Shown here piece by piece: positions 47,972-56,676 of a DNA stretch of 64,000 nucleotides. The notes beneath the pieces were generated by a model. That model searched no databases, was not told the origin of the DNA, and saw only the letters and a list, made by a program, of their open reading frames with translations. The DNA comes from an uncultured Schlesneria sp. (lineage in GTDB: Bacteria > Planctomycetota > Planctomycetia > Planctomycetales > Planctomycetaceae). Numbering within the stretch: position 1 is the first letter of the stretch; each line of letters begins with the position of its first letter. Both the position numbers and the translations under genes were made by a program. Where the stretch lies: assembly GCA_903904835.1 (NCBI GenBank), contig CAIVEI010000108.1, forward strand, positions 46,119-110,118. Direction: 5' to 3'.

Positions 47972-49435
47972 CTACGTCAAACTCATCGTTATGGTTTTTA
48001 ATTCAGTATAGTTCGAAAGTGCGATCTCGCCACATTCGCGACCCAAACCACTCATTTTGAAACCGCCGAACGGAGCCGCAGCATCAAAGACATCATAACA
48101 GTTGACCCAGACCGTTCCCGCTCGAACATTCGCGGCAAACTTGTGAGCCTTGGCGACATCGCGAGTCCAGACTGCGGCTGCCAGACCGTAGTAAGTGCTG
48201 TTTGCACGTTCAATGATCTCGTCAGCGTTCTTAAACGGCAAGACACTGAGTACCGGACCAAAGATCTCATCCCGCGCGATTGCCATGTTGTCAGTGACAT
48301 TAGCAAACACAGTCGGCTCAATGAAGAAGCCCTTGTCTCCGAATCGAGTACCACCCGTCAGACAATGTGCTCCTTCGGTCTTTCCTTTGTCGATATAACT
48401 CATGATCTTCTGAAACTGGTCTGAATCAACCTGCGGCCCCTGAGTCGTCTTCGGATCGAATGGATCCCCTAGCTTTCGAGTCTTCGCCCGTGCCACCAGT
48501 TTTTCCACGAATTTATCATAGATCGGTTGCTCGACAAACAACCGCGAACCCGCACAACAGCATTGGCCTTGATTGAAGAACAGGCCAAACTCGGCACCAG
48601 CCACAGCAGCGTCAATGTCCGCATCAGCAAACACGACATTCGGACTTTTGCCGCCTAGTTCAAACGTCAACCGCTTCAGAGTCCCGGCCGCATCGACCAT
48701 GATCTTCTGAGCAGTTTCATAGTGACCCGTGAACGCAATTTTATCGACGCCAGGATGTTTGACGATGGCCGCCCCCGTCTGACCATAGCCTGTCACGACA
48801 TTGATCACTCCATCGGGAATTCCCGCTTCCTGAGCCAGCTCCGCCATACGCAAGCACGTTAATGGAGTTTGTTCGGCTGGCTTCATGACGATCGTGCAGC
48901 CAGCGGCCAATGCAGGTCCCCATTTCCAGGCCGCCATCAGAATGGGAAAATTCCAGGGAATGATCTGCCCGGCGACCCCGACAGGTTCGCGCCTCGTATA
49001 GCAGAAGTAATTGCCACGAATCGGAATCGTATCGCCTGTCAACTTATCGGCCCAACCGGCATAGTAACGCAAGCAATCGATCGCGAGAGGCAGATCGGCA
49101 GCCTTGGAATCGCTGATCGGCTTGCCGTTGTCGAGCGTTTCCAATGCCGCCAACTCGTCGAGGTTTTTCTCCATGAGGTCCGCCAGCTTATTCATCAAGC
49201 GGCCTCGGTCGCGGGCGTCCATCTTATGCCATGGTCCGGACTCAAAAGCCGTTCGTGCGGCTTTGACCGCAGCATCGACATCGGCTTCGTTCCCCTCGGG
49301 AACTTCAGCGATGACCTTTTCATTAACCGGGTTAACCGTCGGAAAGCGCTTCCCTCCCAGCGATTCTTGCCACTTGCCCCCAATCAACATGTTTGTTTGT
49401 CGAATCTTTGGCGCGGCGACTTTTGTGGATGCCAT
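47972..49435 (-). CDS. Aldehyde dehydrogenase with atypical coenzyme loop
   Basis: NAD(P)-dependent ALDH superfamily enzyme, 487 residues. Catalytic Glu259 lies in [10 protein letters not shown] (256-265) and the nucleophile Cys in [11 protein letters not shown] (288-298, most likely Cys293). The oxyanion-hole Asn region PWNFP (160-164) and the C-terminal [13 protein letters not shown] are present. The coenzyme loop, normally FTGSTExG, here reads [11 protein letters not shown] (235-245): the Ser/Thr and second Gly are missing. It begins a three-gene minus-strand cluster with the SDR-DUF2867 and FAD oxidoreductase. It is divergent from the GNAT gene. Which aldehyde it uses is unknown. Confidence 0.92.
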   Translation of the reverse strand: MASTKVAAPKIRQTNMLIGGKWQESLGGKRFPTVNPVNEKVIAEVPEGNEADVDAAVKAARTAFESGPWHKMDARDRGRLMNKLADLMEKNLDELAALETLDNGKPISDSKAADLPLAIDCLRYYAGWADKLTGDTIPIRGNYFCYTRREPVGVAGQIIPWNFPILMAAWKWGPALAAGCTIVMKPAEQTPLTCLRMAELAQEAGIPDGVINVVTGYGQTGAAIVKHPGVDKIAFTGHYETAQKIMVDAAGTLKRLTFELGGKSPNVVFADADIDAAVAGAEFGLFFNQGQCCCAGSRLFVEQPIYDKFVEKLVARAKTRKLGDPFDPKTTQGPQVDSDQFQKIMSYIDKGKTEGAHCLTGGTRFGDKGFFIEPTVFANVTDNMAIARDEIFGPVLSVLPFKNADEIIERANSTYYGLAAAVWTRDVAKAHKFAANVRAGTVWVNCYDVFDAAAPFGGFKMSGLGRECGEIALSNYTELKTITMSLT

Positions 49436-49616
49436 GAAAGCTCTCCAGAAACGAGGTGAAGGGAAAGTAATCTGATTGAGAAAAGAATACCGCGCGAAGA
49501 TTGTTCGCTCCAGTATTGCAATGATGTTCTTTTAAATCGTACACAATGCCGTCGGTAAATTCCGAACAACGTCGATAATTCCAAGGGCGATTCGACGATT
49601 CCCATTTTTCCAGAGT

Positions 49617-50354
49617 ATGGCGATGCAACCTGAGATGAATCAATTCGGACAACCCGTTGGACAGTTGGTTCCGAACTGGACGCCGCCGGCCTTACCGGCG
49701 CGTGCGCCGATGCAGGGTCGATATTGTCGTATCGAACCATTAGACCCCGTACGGCATGCCCAGGAACTCTATCAAGCCAACGAAGCAGATAAAGAGGGCC
49801 GTAACTGGACCTATCTGCCGTACGGCCCGTTCGCGAACTTCGACGACTACCATGCCTGGCTGAGTCAATCAGCAGCGACGAGCGATCCTCTCTTTTTTGC
49901 CATCATCGATTTGAGAACAAACAAGGCCGTCGGCGTTTGCAGCTATCTGCGAATCGATCCCAGACATGGTTCGATTGAAGTCGGGCACCTCAATTTCTCG
50001 CCTTTGCTTCAGGCAAAACCTGCGGCAACCGAAGCCATGTATCTTATGATGGAACGGGCTTTCGATCTGGGATACCGCCGATATGAATGGAAATGTCATG
50101 CACTGAACGCCCCCTCCCGGCGAGCCGCACAGCGACTTGGGTTTTCGTTTGAAGGGATCTTTCGCCAGGCAGCCGTTTACAAAGGGCGAAGTCGCGATAC
50201 GGCGTGGTTTTCCATCATCGACAAAGAATGGCCTGTGTTAAACGGAGTGTTCCAACGTTGGCTAGCTCCGGAAAACTTTGACGATGAGGGACAACAACAG
50301 TCATCTCTTTCCGAATTGACCTCACACCTTCGTCATGATTCACTGAACGACTAA
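49617..50354 (+). CDS. GNAT family N-acetyltransferase
   Basis: Acetyl-CoA-dependent transferase of the RimJ/RimL-like type. GNAT landmarks are RYCRIEPLDPVRHAQELYQA (about 35-54), DPLFFAIIDLRTNKAVGVCS, SIEVGHLNFSPLLQAKPAAT (motif A region), RAFDLGYRRYEWKCHALNAP with SRRAAQRLGF (motif B), and FEGIFRQAAVYKGRSRDTAW. The product is 245 residues; the N-terminal 30 residues (Gln/Pro/Ala-rich) are extra. ATG 49617 and ATG 49623 are both possible starts. It is divergent from aldehyde dehydrogenase (181-base gap). Target (protein N-terminus, small molecule or antibiotic) is unknown. Confidence 0.88.
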   Translation: MAMQPEMNQFGQPVGQLVPNWTPPALPARAPMQGRYCRIEPLDPVRHAQELYQANEADKEGRNWTYLPYGPFANFDDYHAWLSQSAATSDPLFFAIIDLRTNKAVGVCSYLRIDPRHGSIEVGHLNFSPLLQAKPAATEAMYLMMERAFDLGYRRYEWKCHALNAPSRRAAQRLGFSFEGIFRQAAVYKGRSRDTAWFSIIDKEWPVLNGVFQRWLAPENFDDEGQQQSSLSELTSHLRHDSLND

Positions 50355-50625
50355 CGAATCAGTCACGAGCTTTGCGCGAATCCCCAACTCCACGTTAAGG
50401 CACGGCGTTTTGCAAGTTGCCCGGTCCAATATTTCATGTGTTCTTAATGAGATTAAGACAGAATTCTGAAATCGCGATGAACAGCGTAAAATAGGCCTTT
50501 GCGAATCTGGATTCGACTTGTAACGTTCAATCACAGCAGCTCATTCTGGTTGTCTGAATGATTTTCAAATTGAATGCGACCAGAAGTTCATCGACGGTCA
50601 GTCTAGAGATTCACGAGGCCTTGAT

Positions 50626-51003
50626 ATGTGCGATACGACCGAATTGCGATGTCAGTGTTTAGACCCCCAATGCGGTGTCGAAGCATTTCATGAAACCGAC
50701 GTTGGTGCTGATTCGACCGCCGCGTGCTTCAGTAATGTCAGTCTGTTCGACTGTCGTTTTTGTGGTAGCCGCTGGTTGTATTGCTCGATCGCCGAAGAAA
50801 TATTTTCTCGACCAAATCGTTGGTATCGTGGTCCGATATCTCTAAAGCAATCAAGGTCTGTAACACCAGAGTATGCCGCTGAAATTCTGGCAATTCTGCC
50901 GTGGTACTTTTATGGTGGTCCTGACTTCGATACGAATGGGCTTAAAGGCTCGGGCCCTGCTTCGACCCACTTGGAAATCGATGAAACTGAGGTTGCCCTG
51001 TAA
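50626..51003 (+). CDS. Cys-rich hypothetical protein
   Basis: A 125-residue product beginning MCDTTELRCQCLDPQCGVEA with a Cys cluster, then FDCRFCGSRWLYCSIAEE, giving eight Cys in the first 68 residues. CxC and CxxC pairs suggest a zinc- or iron-binding fold. The C-terminal half is without recognisable motif and ends acidic. GAGG lies seven bases before the ATG, which supports translation. It is convergent with the first DUF1501 gene. I do not recognise the family. Confidence 0.6.
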   Translation: MCDTTELRCQCLDPQCGVEAFHETDVGADSTAACFSNVSLFDCRFCGSRWLYCSIAEEIFSRPNRWYRGPISLKQSRSVTPEYAAEILAILPWYFYGGPDFDTNGLKGSGPASTHLEIDETEVAL

Positions 51004-51057
51004 GCACTTGCTCAGGGGTTGTCGGTTTTGTACGTCGAAAATGGCGAACCCAAAACC

Positions 51058-51083
51058 GTAGCATGGGCTTCAGCCCGTGCACC
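51058..51083. repeat. GCATGGGCTTCAGCCCGTGC hairpin copy
   Basis: Reads GTAGCATGGGCTTCAGCC and on into CGTGCACC, identical to 63843-63866 over 24 bases. It is in the spacer between the Cys-rich gene and the convergent DUF1501 gene. Confidence 0.75.
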
Positions 51084-51138
51084 AAAGAATCTCGTGGAGG
51101 ACGCAATCCTCAACGACAAAAAGCCGGCGATATTCTGG

Positions 51139-51175
51139 GTGCCACGGGCGTGCGTCTTCGCTCGCCAGTGCTCTT
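51139..51175. repeat. TCTTCGG-type hairpin repeat, single unit
   Basis: Starts GTGCCACGGGCGTGC and folds as GGCG-T-GC around GTCTTC with GC-T-CGCC, then CAGTGCTCTT. It lies 4 bases beyond the DUF1501 stop (minus strand, at 51180). Confidence 0.7.
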
Positions 51176-51179
51176 TCAA

Positions 51180-52607
51180 TCATCCAAACAGACTCAGCAG
51201 CGGTTGTCCCGAACTGACAGGTCGGGTAAAGCCGTCCTTACCCAGTCGCGTTTCCAGTGGAATATCCAGCGCGTGGTAGACCGTAGCACCAAGATCCTGC
51301 GGGCGAACCGGTTTGTCTTTGACGTAGGCGCCGATCTTATCGGACTCACCATAAACCGCGCCGCCGCGAATGCCACCCCCGGCAAGGATCGCCGAATAGC
51401 AGGACGGCCAATGTTGACGTCCGGGATTCGTCGCCATCGCGTTGATATGCGGCGTGCGTCCAAATTCCCCGGTAACCACGACCAGTGTGCTCGCAAGCAT
51501 CCCTCGCTCTTTCAGATCGACGAGTAGAGCAGAAAGCGCTTCATCGAGCCGAGGAAGACACCACCCCATCCCGTACGAACCCGTTCCGAAAGCGTTCCCC
51601 ATCCCCATTTCGCCGCCGTGCATGTCCCAGCTTGAACTTGGCGGTCCACCGCCTGCTTCACCTGGTGCAGGACCGGTCCAGCCATTGACCGTAACGAACC
51701 CGACACCTGATTCCACCAGTCTTCTCGCAAGAAGCAGGTTTTGACCGAGTGGATGCATTCCATAACGTTCGCGGACTTTGGCCGACTCTCGTTCCAGTTC
51801 GAAGGCCTCGCGCCCACCGGCGCCATTCGTCAGCTCAAACGCTCGGCCATACAAATCCTGCCAGTCTTTTGTAACATGATTTTCAACGCCAGCGGTAACT
51901 GATGGATTCAGACCATCCAGTAACCGACGACGGTCAACCATGCGCTGTGGCGCAACCGGGGGAAGCAATTCCTCAGGAGCTTTGAAGCCCGGCATGGCGG
52001 GATGATTCGCTGCCGACCCGACAAACATTGGACTGTGCCCTGCCCCCAGGTGACCTCCGGTCCCAATATTCGGGGCACAGAAAACCGGGTCGCCGACACA
52101 CTTGATCAACCAGACATACGGAGCAACGCCACGCTCGTTCGGCCTTACCTTCGCCATGACCGAACCAATATACGGTGAGTCGAGCGGCGCATCGGCTTGA
52201 CCACTCAGACAATGATGCATGGCGTCGAAATGGTTGCTGATATTACCGATATGCGTCATCGACCGGATCAAACTAAAATCATCGGTCATCGTCGCCATTC
52301 GCTGATGTAGCGACGAGATCTTCATCCCAGGGACGCGCGTCGAAATCGGCTGGTAAGGTCCGCGAATTTCTGCAGGTGCTTCTGGCTTCAAGTCCCAGGT
52401 ATCGAGATGACTGGGACCACCGCACAGCAGAACAAAAATACAAGACTTCGGTGCCGCTCCTCGCCCCAGACCTTGATCCGGATCGACGCCAGCAACAACC
52501 ATCCCTGGTGACCCAAGTGCCATCGCACCAACGCCAGCGGCTTGAAGAAGCTGGCGGCGAGAGATAGCGTGTGACTGTCGTCGAACGTCGCGGCGAGAAT
52601 GACTCAT
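51180..52607 (-). CDS. DUF1501 family protein (Tat-exported), copy 1
   Basis: Planctomycete DUF1501 proteins resemble sulfatase/alkaline phosphatase-fold hydrolases and are usually exported. The N-terminus has SRRQLLQAAGVGAMALGSPG (about 16-35), a twin-arginine-type signal (SRRQL). Family motifs are CIFVLLCGGPSHLDTWDLKP, SLIRSMTHIGNISNHFDAMH, VVVTGEFGRTPHINAMA, and VRPQDLGATVYHALDIP. The product is 475 residues, as usual. A PQQ-like propeller gene begins divergently 122 bases upstream and a second DUF1501 gene lies beyond it. The substrate of these proteins is unknown. Confidence 0.93.
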   Translation of the reverse strand: MSHSRRDVRRQSHAISRRQLLQAAGVGAMALGSPGMVVAGVDPDQGLGRGAAPKSCIFVLLCGGPSHLDTWDLKPEAPAEIRGPYQPISTRVPGMKISSLHQRMATMTDDFSLIRSMTHIGNISNHFDAMHHCLSGQADAPLDSPYIGSVMAKVRPNERGVAPYVWLIKCVGDPVFCAPNIGTGGHLGAGHSPMFVGSAANHPAMPGFKAPEELLPPVAPQRMVDRRRLLDGLNPSVTAGVENHVTKDWQDLYGRAFELTNGAGGREAFELERESAKVRERYGMHPLGQNLLLARRLVESGVGFVTVNGWTGPAPGEAGGGPPSSSWDMHGGEMGMGNAFGTGSYGMGWCLPRLDEALSALLVDLKERGMLASTLVVVTGEFGRTPHINAMATNPGRQHWPSCYSAILAGGGIRGGAVYGESDKIGAYVKDKPVRPQDLGATVYHALDIPLETRLGKDGFTRPVSSGQPLLSLFG

Positions 52608-52729
52608 CTCAATTTCCTCAAAGACTTTATTGATCGGTCACTCGACCCTTGTACTGAGGCACGCTACGAAGTTACTTTGGCCGGGCCATTCCCATTTGTC
52701 AATCTTGATGTGTTTTGAGGGAGTATCGT

Positions 52730-53977
52730 ATGTTGACTGGATGTCGCATCGCCTCGATCCTGATCTTGGTGGTCAGAGGAATTTCGACAATCGTCGATGG
52801 TGCTGAACCTATGGCGCCGAAATCCTGGCCGAACTGGATGGGCCCCAACTTCGACGGCATCAGTCACGAAACGGGATGGAGTTCAACCTGGCCCGCCAAA
52901 GGGTTGCATGTCGCATGGTCACGTCAGATTGGCGTAGGATTCAGTTCGATCTCGATTGCTGACGGCCGGCTGTTCACGATGGGACATGTCAACGGCAAGG
53001 AAATTGTCTGGTGTCTCAATGCCAACACAGGCGAAGAAATCTGGAACCATCAATATCCCTGTCGATTGAACGACAACTTGCATGAGGGTGGTCCCGGTGC
53101 AACCCCGACCGTCGACGGTGAGCACGTTTATTCGCTCGGCAAAGAAGGGCAACTCTATTGTTTAGACGTGGCAACGGGAAAAGTCATCTGGGAAGTGTTG
53201 CTTCAGAAAGATCTCGAAGTCGGAAATCCGGACTGGGGCTTTTCCAGTTCTGCTGTTATCTCGGGAAATCAACTGGTCCTGGAAGGGGGCCGAGTCGTCT
53301 CGTATGACAAGCTAACCGGCAAAAAGAATTGGCAGTCCGCCAAGCATCAAGCGGGTTACGGTTCCGCCGCAATATTTTCAATTCCAACATCCGACGTGAA
53401 ATTCGTCGCGACGTTGGATTGCGAAGCGTTACGAATCTCGAAACTCGACAGCGGTGAAGCGGTCGCGTTTCTACCCTGGTCATCACCATTCCGGACCAAT
53501 GCCACCACGCCGATCGTCGATGGAAACCGCATTTCGATTTCCACGGCCTACAATGTCGGCTGCGGATTATTCGAATTCGACGGCCAACGGCTGAAGGAAA
53601 TCTATCGAAACAAAGAACTGCGGAATCATTTCAACAACAGCATCCTTTTTGATGGATACCTCTTCGGTTTCGATGGCAATTCGAATCAGGGCCGCGTGGT
53701 CCAGCTGACTTGCATGAAGTTCGACACGGGCGAGGTCAAATGGAAGCAGCGTGGCCTGGGCTGCGGATCGCTGATGATCGCCGACGGAAAATTACTCGTC
53801 CTGAGCGAAGACGGTAATCTGGTACTTGCTAAAGCGAGCGCCGCTGGATTCGAAGAATTAGCGAGGTCTCCGTTCTTGACAGGTCGATGTTGGACCGTAC
53901 CGGTCCTTTTCGATAAACGAGTCTACGGCAGGAACGCCGCCGGACACCTTGTCTGTGCCGAATTGCCGACGGAATAG
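52730..53977 (+). CDS. PQQ-binding-like beta-propeller repeat protein, exported
   Basis: The N-terminus from ATG 52730 is a signal peptide (GCRIASILILVVRGISTIVD), and GAGGGAG lies six bases before it, so the upstream TTG 52715 is rejected. The mature protein is made of quinoprotein-like blades with the WxxxTGxxxW type: NWMGPNFDGISHETGWSSTW, VWCLNANTGEEIWNHQYP, YCLDVATGKVIWEVLLQK, SYDKLTGKKNWQS and FDTGEVKWKQRGLG. The product is 415 residues. It lies between two DUF1501 genes and could function in the same extracytoplasmic process. No PQQ-specific residues can be asserted; many such propellers do not bind PQQ. Confidence 0.9.
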   Translation: MLTGCRIASILILVVRGISTIVDGAEPMAPKSWPNWMGPNFDGISHETGWSSTWPAKGLHVAWSRQIGVGFSSISIADGRLFTMGHVNGKEIVWCLNANTGEEIWNHQYPCRLNDNLHEGGPGATPTVDGEHVYSLGKEGQLYCLDVATGKVIWEVLLQKDLEVGNPDWGFSSSAVISGNQLVLEGGRVVSYDKLTGKKNWQSAKHQAGYGSAAIFSIPTSDVKFVATLDCEALRISKLDSGEAVAFLPWSSPFRTNATTPIVDGNRISISTAYNVGCGLFEFDGQRLKEIYRNKELRNHFNNSILFDGYLFGFDGNSNQGRVVQLTCMKFDTGEVKWKQRGLGCGSLMIADGKLLVLSEDGNLVLAKASAAGFEELARSPFLTGRCWTVPVLFDKRVYGRNAAGHLVCAELPTE

Positions 53978-53981
53978 ACGA

Positions 53982-55394
53982 TTAAATCAATTCGGGGATA
54001 GGACGGCCCCCTTCGACGACGATTGGGGTTGGTCGGCCTTGCGGACTGATCCAATGTGAATTCAGATCGATGTCAAAGTGACGAAACACCGTTGCGGCCA
54101 GATCCTGTGGCCTGACCAAACCGTCCTTTACGTCGTAACCTTTTTCGTCGGTGCTGCCTACCGCTTGACCGTGACGCAGGCCACCACCCGCAACAACCAT
54201 CGACATCACGTTCGTCCAGTGGTCTCGACCTGCGTCTTTGTTGATGACAGGTGAACGACCGAATTCACCCATCATCAAGACCAGCGTTGAATCCAGTAAC
54301 CCTCGTTGCTCAAGATCTGTGACGAGCGCGTACAAGGCTCGGTCGACCTGAGGCAAAAGCGGTGTCAGCCCCTTTACGATGCCGCCCCACTGAACCGAGT
54401 CTCCATGATGATCAAAGTAGCCCCACGCTCCGCTGATCAGAGTGAACGTGACGCCCGATTCAACGAGTCGCCTCGCCAGAATCGCCTTTTCACCGATACT
54501 GTTTCGGCCATACAGATTGCGGGTCGCATCCGTTTCTGACGTCATATCAAACGCCTTCTGCACGTTGCCACCGGCGACCATCTCGAACGCCTGAGCATTG
54601 TAACGGTCGAGGCTTTCCAGCATGTGATGGCTGTCAAGATCGCGGCGCAACCGATCAAACGATTGTCGCAACCGATCTCGATCTTGCAGGCGATCGATCT
54701 GGACACCTTGCGGCAGACCGAATTTACCAACAAGCTCCAAACCCTTCACTGGCTTATAGGCGGAACCAAGGTGACCTGACTCCCAGACATCGGCATTCCA
54801 AGAAGGAGCGAGTCCGACAAACGGAGGCAAATCTAGATGGTTCGCACCCCGGAATCGGGCGACCACAGAACCCATCGACGGATAGCCACCGCCATCCTTG
54901 TTATCGTCAGTCCGTCGGGCAAGTGGATTTCCAGCTTGCATCGTGATCGGTGTGTGATTACTCGCCTTGCAATCGACGGCTCTTAGAAACGAAAGCTTGT
55001 CAGCGATACTCGCCTGTAACGGAAGATGTTCGCTGAGTGAAACCCCCGGGATTTTTGACGAAATTGTCGAGTACGGTCCGCGAATTTCGGATGGTGCATT
55101 CGGCTTGGGGTCCCACATATCGATGTGACTGGGTCCACCCGACAGCCAGAACAGAATCACCGATTTCTTGTCGCGTAGGCGAGGAATTTCGCTGGCTGCT
55201 ACCGATTCACTCTGAAGTTTCAATAACGAAGGAAGCGATAAACCCCCGAGACCAGCCATTCCCGTCTGCAGAAACCAACGACGCGATCCACCTACCCGAA
55301 TCAAATCGCGGGAAGCAGGTTGAAACGGGAAACGATTGGGTTTTGAACTTTGGCCACCAGCTGGCATCGCCGCTTCGGTCGTTTGAATCGTCAT
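53982..55394 (-). CDS. DUF1501 family protein (Tat-exported), copy 2
   Basis: Second DUF1501 member. ATG 55394 has GGGGA six bases upstream. The N-terminus has a basic region and SRRWFLQTGMAGLGGLSLPS, a twin-arginine-type signal. Family blocks are LFWLSGGPSHIDMWDPKP, LRAVDCKASNHTPITMQAGN, LMMGEFGRSPVINKDAGRDH and VRPQDLAATVFRHFDIDLNS, parallel to the copy at 51180 but clearly diverged. The product is 470 residues. Its 3' end faces the PQQ-like gene (4-base gap). Presence of two copies around the propeller suggests a functional unit; this is inferred. Confidence 0.93.
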   Translation of the reverse strand: MTIQTTEAAMPAGGQSSKPNRFPFQPASRDLIRVGGSRRWFLQTGMAGLGGLSLPSLLKLQSESVAASEIPRLRDKKSVILFWLSGGPSHIDMWDPKPNAPSEIRGPYSTISSKIPGVSLSEHLPLQASIADKLSFLRAVDCKASNHTPITMQAGNPLARRTDDNKDGGGYPSMGSVVARFRGANHLDLPPFVGLAPSWNADVWESGHLGSAYKPVKGLELVGKFGLPQGVQIDRLQDRDRLRQSFDRLRRDLDSHHMLESLDRYNAQAFEMVAGGNVQKAFDMTSETDATRNLYGRNSIGEKAILARRLVESGVTFTLISGAWGYFDHHGDSVQWGGIVKGLTPLLPQVDRALYALVTDLEQRGLLDSTLVLMMGEFGRSPVINKDAGRDHWTNVMSMVVAGGGLRHGQAVGSTDEKGYDVKDGLVRPQDLAATVFRHFDIDLNSHWISPQGRPTPIVVEGGRPIPELI

Positions 55395-55550
55395 GCAAAA
55401 TCCCCGATTCATCAATGATTGATGTTCTACCAATTAACATCGGCCGATGCGTTCTGATCATAAACGTCATTTGATGAATTCGGAAGCGGATATTGAGAAA
55501 ATGACGGGTATCCGAAATTCCGCGACGCCCGGACACAACGAAAAACTCAT

Positions 55551-55597
55551 GTGCCACTGCTTGAACGTCTTCGGTCAAGCAGTGCTCTTCGGACGCC
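55551..55597. repeat. TCTTCGG-type hairpin repeat, single unit
   Basis: GTGCCACTGC followed by CTTGA-ACGTCTTCGG-TCAAG, then CAGTGCTCTTCGGACGCC. It lies 3 bases beyond the stop of the leucine-rich membrane protein gene at 55601 (minus strand). Confidence 0.75.
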
Positions 55598-55600
55598 GCA

Positions 55601-56653
55601 TCATTTTAATTCCGTTGTCGGAAAGCGACTATTTTCCTTCCCATTCAGCTTCGATTTTAATGCCTCGGCCTCTGTGACCGGCATTCGAAACTCAACGGAT
55701 TTAGCCGTTAACTTTCCGTTTTTCATCGGGATTGTGACCGGTTCGGCTTCAATTTCACCAAGTTGAAGCGTAACAACATAATCGCCATCGCGACCACCCC
55801 TCAAATTGTTATCTGACCACAACAGGATAAGATCCCTGCAATCAAAGGGAGAACCTGTCACCGACGAACTCTCTTTGCCAGCCGGGTTGATTTCAGCCTT
55901 GAAATACCCCTGAAATCGCCGTGATCGTTTACCATCAGACCAGCGAATTGAAGCCGCAAATGCTTCAGGAGCCCGGTCCCTCTCTGTGAGGATCTGAAGT
56001 TTGGGTTGGCTCGTTCGCAATTCCTGAATCGCTTCGAAACTGATGTCGGTTTCGTAAATAACAAGCTTCGTCAGACGTGGAAGCTTTTTCAACGCCGGAA
56101 TCGCAGCGTCACTCACCAGAGTATCGTGCAGACTGAGTTCCGAAATCATTTCACATTTCGAAAGTGATTCAACGACAGCATCATCAGCGTCCGTACGATC
56201 AAGGTAAACGTGCTCCAGCTTCTGACAGGCAGAGAGGGATTTTAGCCCTTCTACAGAATACGTTCCTCCGTACATTAGATAAACTTGTTTCACGTTAGGA
56301 AATCTGGTTGCGATCAGCTTCAGATCTTCATCAGTTCCATTTTCACGCAATTGAACCGTGTCAACATCATTGCGGGACCTTCCGCGAAGTCCTGCGATGA
56401 TAAGATTGGAACCGGGAATCGATTCCCTCTTGAAAGGAGATGCGTATTGAACCTCTGCTCCCCGTTGCCGCAGTAACGAGGCTTCATGTGGATCAGTCAA
56501 TCCGACCATGATTCTCAGGATGATTGCCACCTGCAGGACGGCCGAGGCGTATACGGTCCAGAATCCGATACGCAACCAGCCAGGAAGGCCGTTCCACCAG
56601 CTTTTCCAGGTGCGCGGAGGCAAATCGTCATTGGGCCCGTTGTTGAAATCCAA
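55601..56653 (-). CDS. Membrane-anchored leucine-rich protein, tandem paralogue 1
   Basis: Cytoplasmic N-terminus with PPRTWKSWWNGLPGWLRIGF, then a transmembrane helix (about 33-53, VYASAVLQVAIILRIMVGL). The outer part has leucine-rich repeat-like segments in order: VKQVYLMYGGTYSVEGLKSL, CQKLEHVYLDRTDADDAVVE, CEMISELSLHDTLVSDAAIP, LPRLTKLVIYETDISFEAIQ. A C-terminal domain of about 130 residues follows (RSRRFQGYFKAEIN, LGEIEAEPVTIPMKNGKL, VEFRMPVTEAEALKSK). The product is 350 residues. It is a tandem duplicate of the next gene, 23 bases apart, same strand. Function is unknown. Confidence 0.8.
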   Translation of the reverse strand: MDFNNGPNDDLPPRTWKSWWNGLPGWLRIGFWTVYASAVLQVAIILRIMVGLTDPHEASLLRQRGAEVQYASPFKRESIPGSNLIIAGLRGRSRNDVDTVQLRENGTDEDLKLIATRFPNVKQVYLMYGGTYSVEGLKSLSACQKLEHVYLDRTDADDAVVESLSKCEMISELSLHDTLVSDAAIPALKKLPRLTKLVIYETDISFEAIQELRTSQPKLQILTERDRAPEAFAASIRWSDGKRSRRFQGYFKAEINPAGKESSSVTGSPFDCRDLILLWSDNNLRGGRDGDYVVTLQLGEIEAEPVTIPMKNGKLTAKSVEFRMPVTEAEALKSKLNGKENSRFPTTELK

Positions 56654-56676
56654 TTCCCAGTTCTCCAGATGACAGA

